The position numbers and the translations under genes are program-made. Below the pieces are notes generated by a model. The model ran no database searches, had not been told where the DNA came from, and saw only the letters and a program-made list of their open reading frames with translations. A stretch of 5,508 nt of DNA from an uncultured Collinsella sp. (GTDB lineage Bacteria; Actinomycetota; Coriobacteriia; Coriobacteriales; Coriobacteriaceae). Positions 5,456 through 5,508 of the stretch are shown here, one piece after another; the first letter of the stretch is position 1; each line of letters opens with the position of its first letter. The DNA is taken from the NCBI GenBank assembly GCA_900764415.1, contig CAAFOA010000477.1, positions 1-5,508 on the forward strand, read 5' to 3'.

Positions 5456-5490
5456 CCTTATCCCCCCCCCTCAGTTGCGGGGGAATAAGG
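5456..5490 (+). terminator. Hairpin after the TetR gene, terminator-like but lacking a T run
   Basis: CCTTAT plus five C (5456-5466) pairs with five G, a bulged A, then ATAAGG (5479-5490), leaving a 12-base loop. It starts 8 bases after the TAG stop. No T tract follows within the window, so it may end or protect the transcript rather than act as a classic intrinsic terminator. The run of nine C (5462-5470) is prone to length error. Confidence 0.55.
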
Positions 5491-5508
5491 GCTGAATATG
5501 TCCTCTTA

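Noticed and set aside
1..5508. CRISPR array, prophage, toxin-antitoxin or other defence system
   Set aside because: No spaced direct repeats, no phage or toxin genes, and all substantial gaps between genes are accounted for by terminators, promoters and the palindrome.

Overview
The window looks like one end of a contig from a high-GC actinobacterium of the class Coriobacteriia, most likely Collinsella or a close relative from a gut sample. This placement is inferred from strongly GC-ending codons, the families present, and an actinobacterial-type tRNA-Glu with encoded CCA. No marker here fixes the genus. All five protein genes (one partial) and the tRNA gene read on the + strand.

Layout. 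Bases 1-65 are not genomic: they are a nearly complete Illumina Nextera i7 adapter ending in the Tn5 mosaic end. Genomic sequence starts at 66, inside the last 59 codons of a PfkB-family sugar kinase (66-245), followed by a strong terminator. Next is a complete paralogous 1-phosphofructokinase-like gene (434-1366) with its own terminator, so the region holds two tandem, separately terminated sugar-phosphate kinases. A CCA-adding tRNA nucleotidyltransferase (1562-2956) follows. Its last codon and stop lie inside the left arm of a 112-base imperfect palindrome (2951-3062). Then come tRNA-Glu(CTC) (3184-3260) with a good promoter and terminator, a multi-spanning membrane protein of the lysylphosphatidylglycerol-synthase transmembrane/UPF0104 family (3413-4717), and a TetR-family regulator (4836-5447) ending in a C9-containing hairpin.

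How the genes relate. The two kinases probably act in fructose-1-phosphate or related sugar-phosphate metabolism. The CCA enzyme and tRNA-Glu share a theme, tRNA 3'-end maturation, although this tRNA already encodes its CCA. The membrane protein and TetR gene are adjacent but 118 bases apart. The TetR gene appears to have its own -10 element and two abutting palindromes in its leader that could be an autoregulatory operator. Most of the window is ordinary housekeeping sequence. The items most worth a second look are the retained adapter, the large palindrome overlapping the CCA-enzyme stop codon, the atypical signature residues of the tandem kinase, and the palindromes before the kinase and TetR genes.
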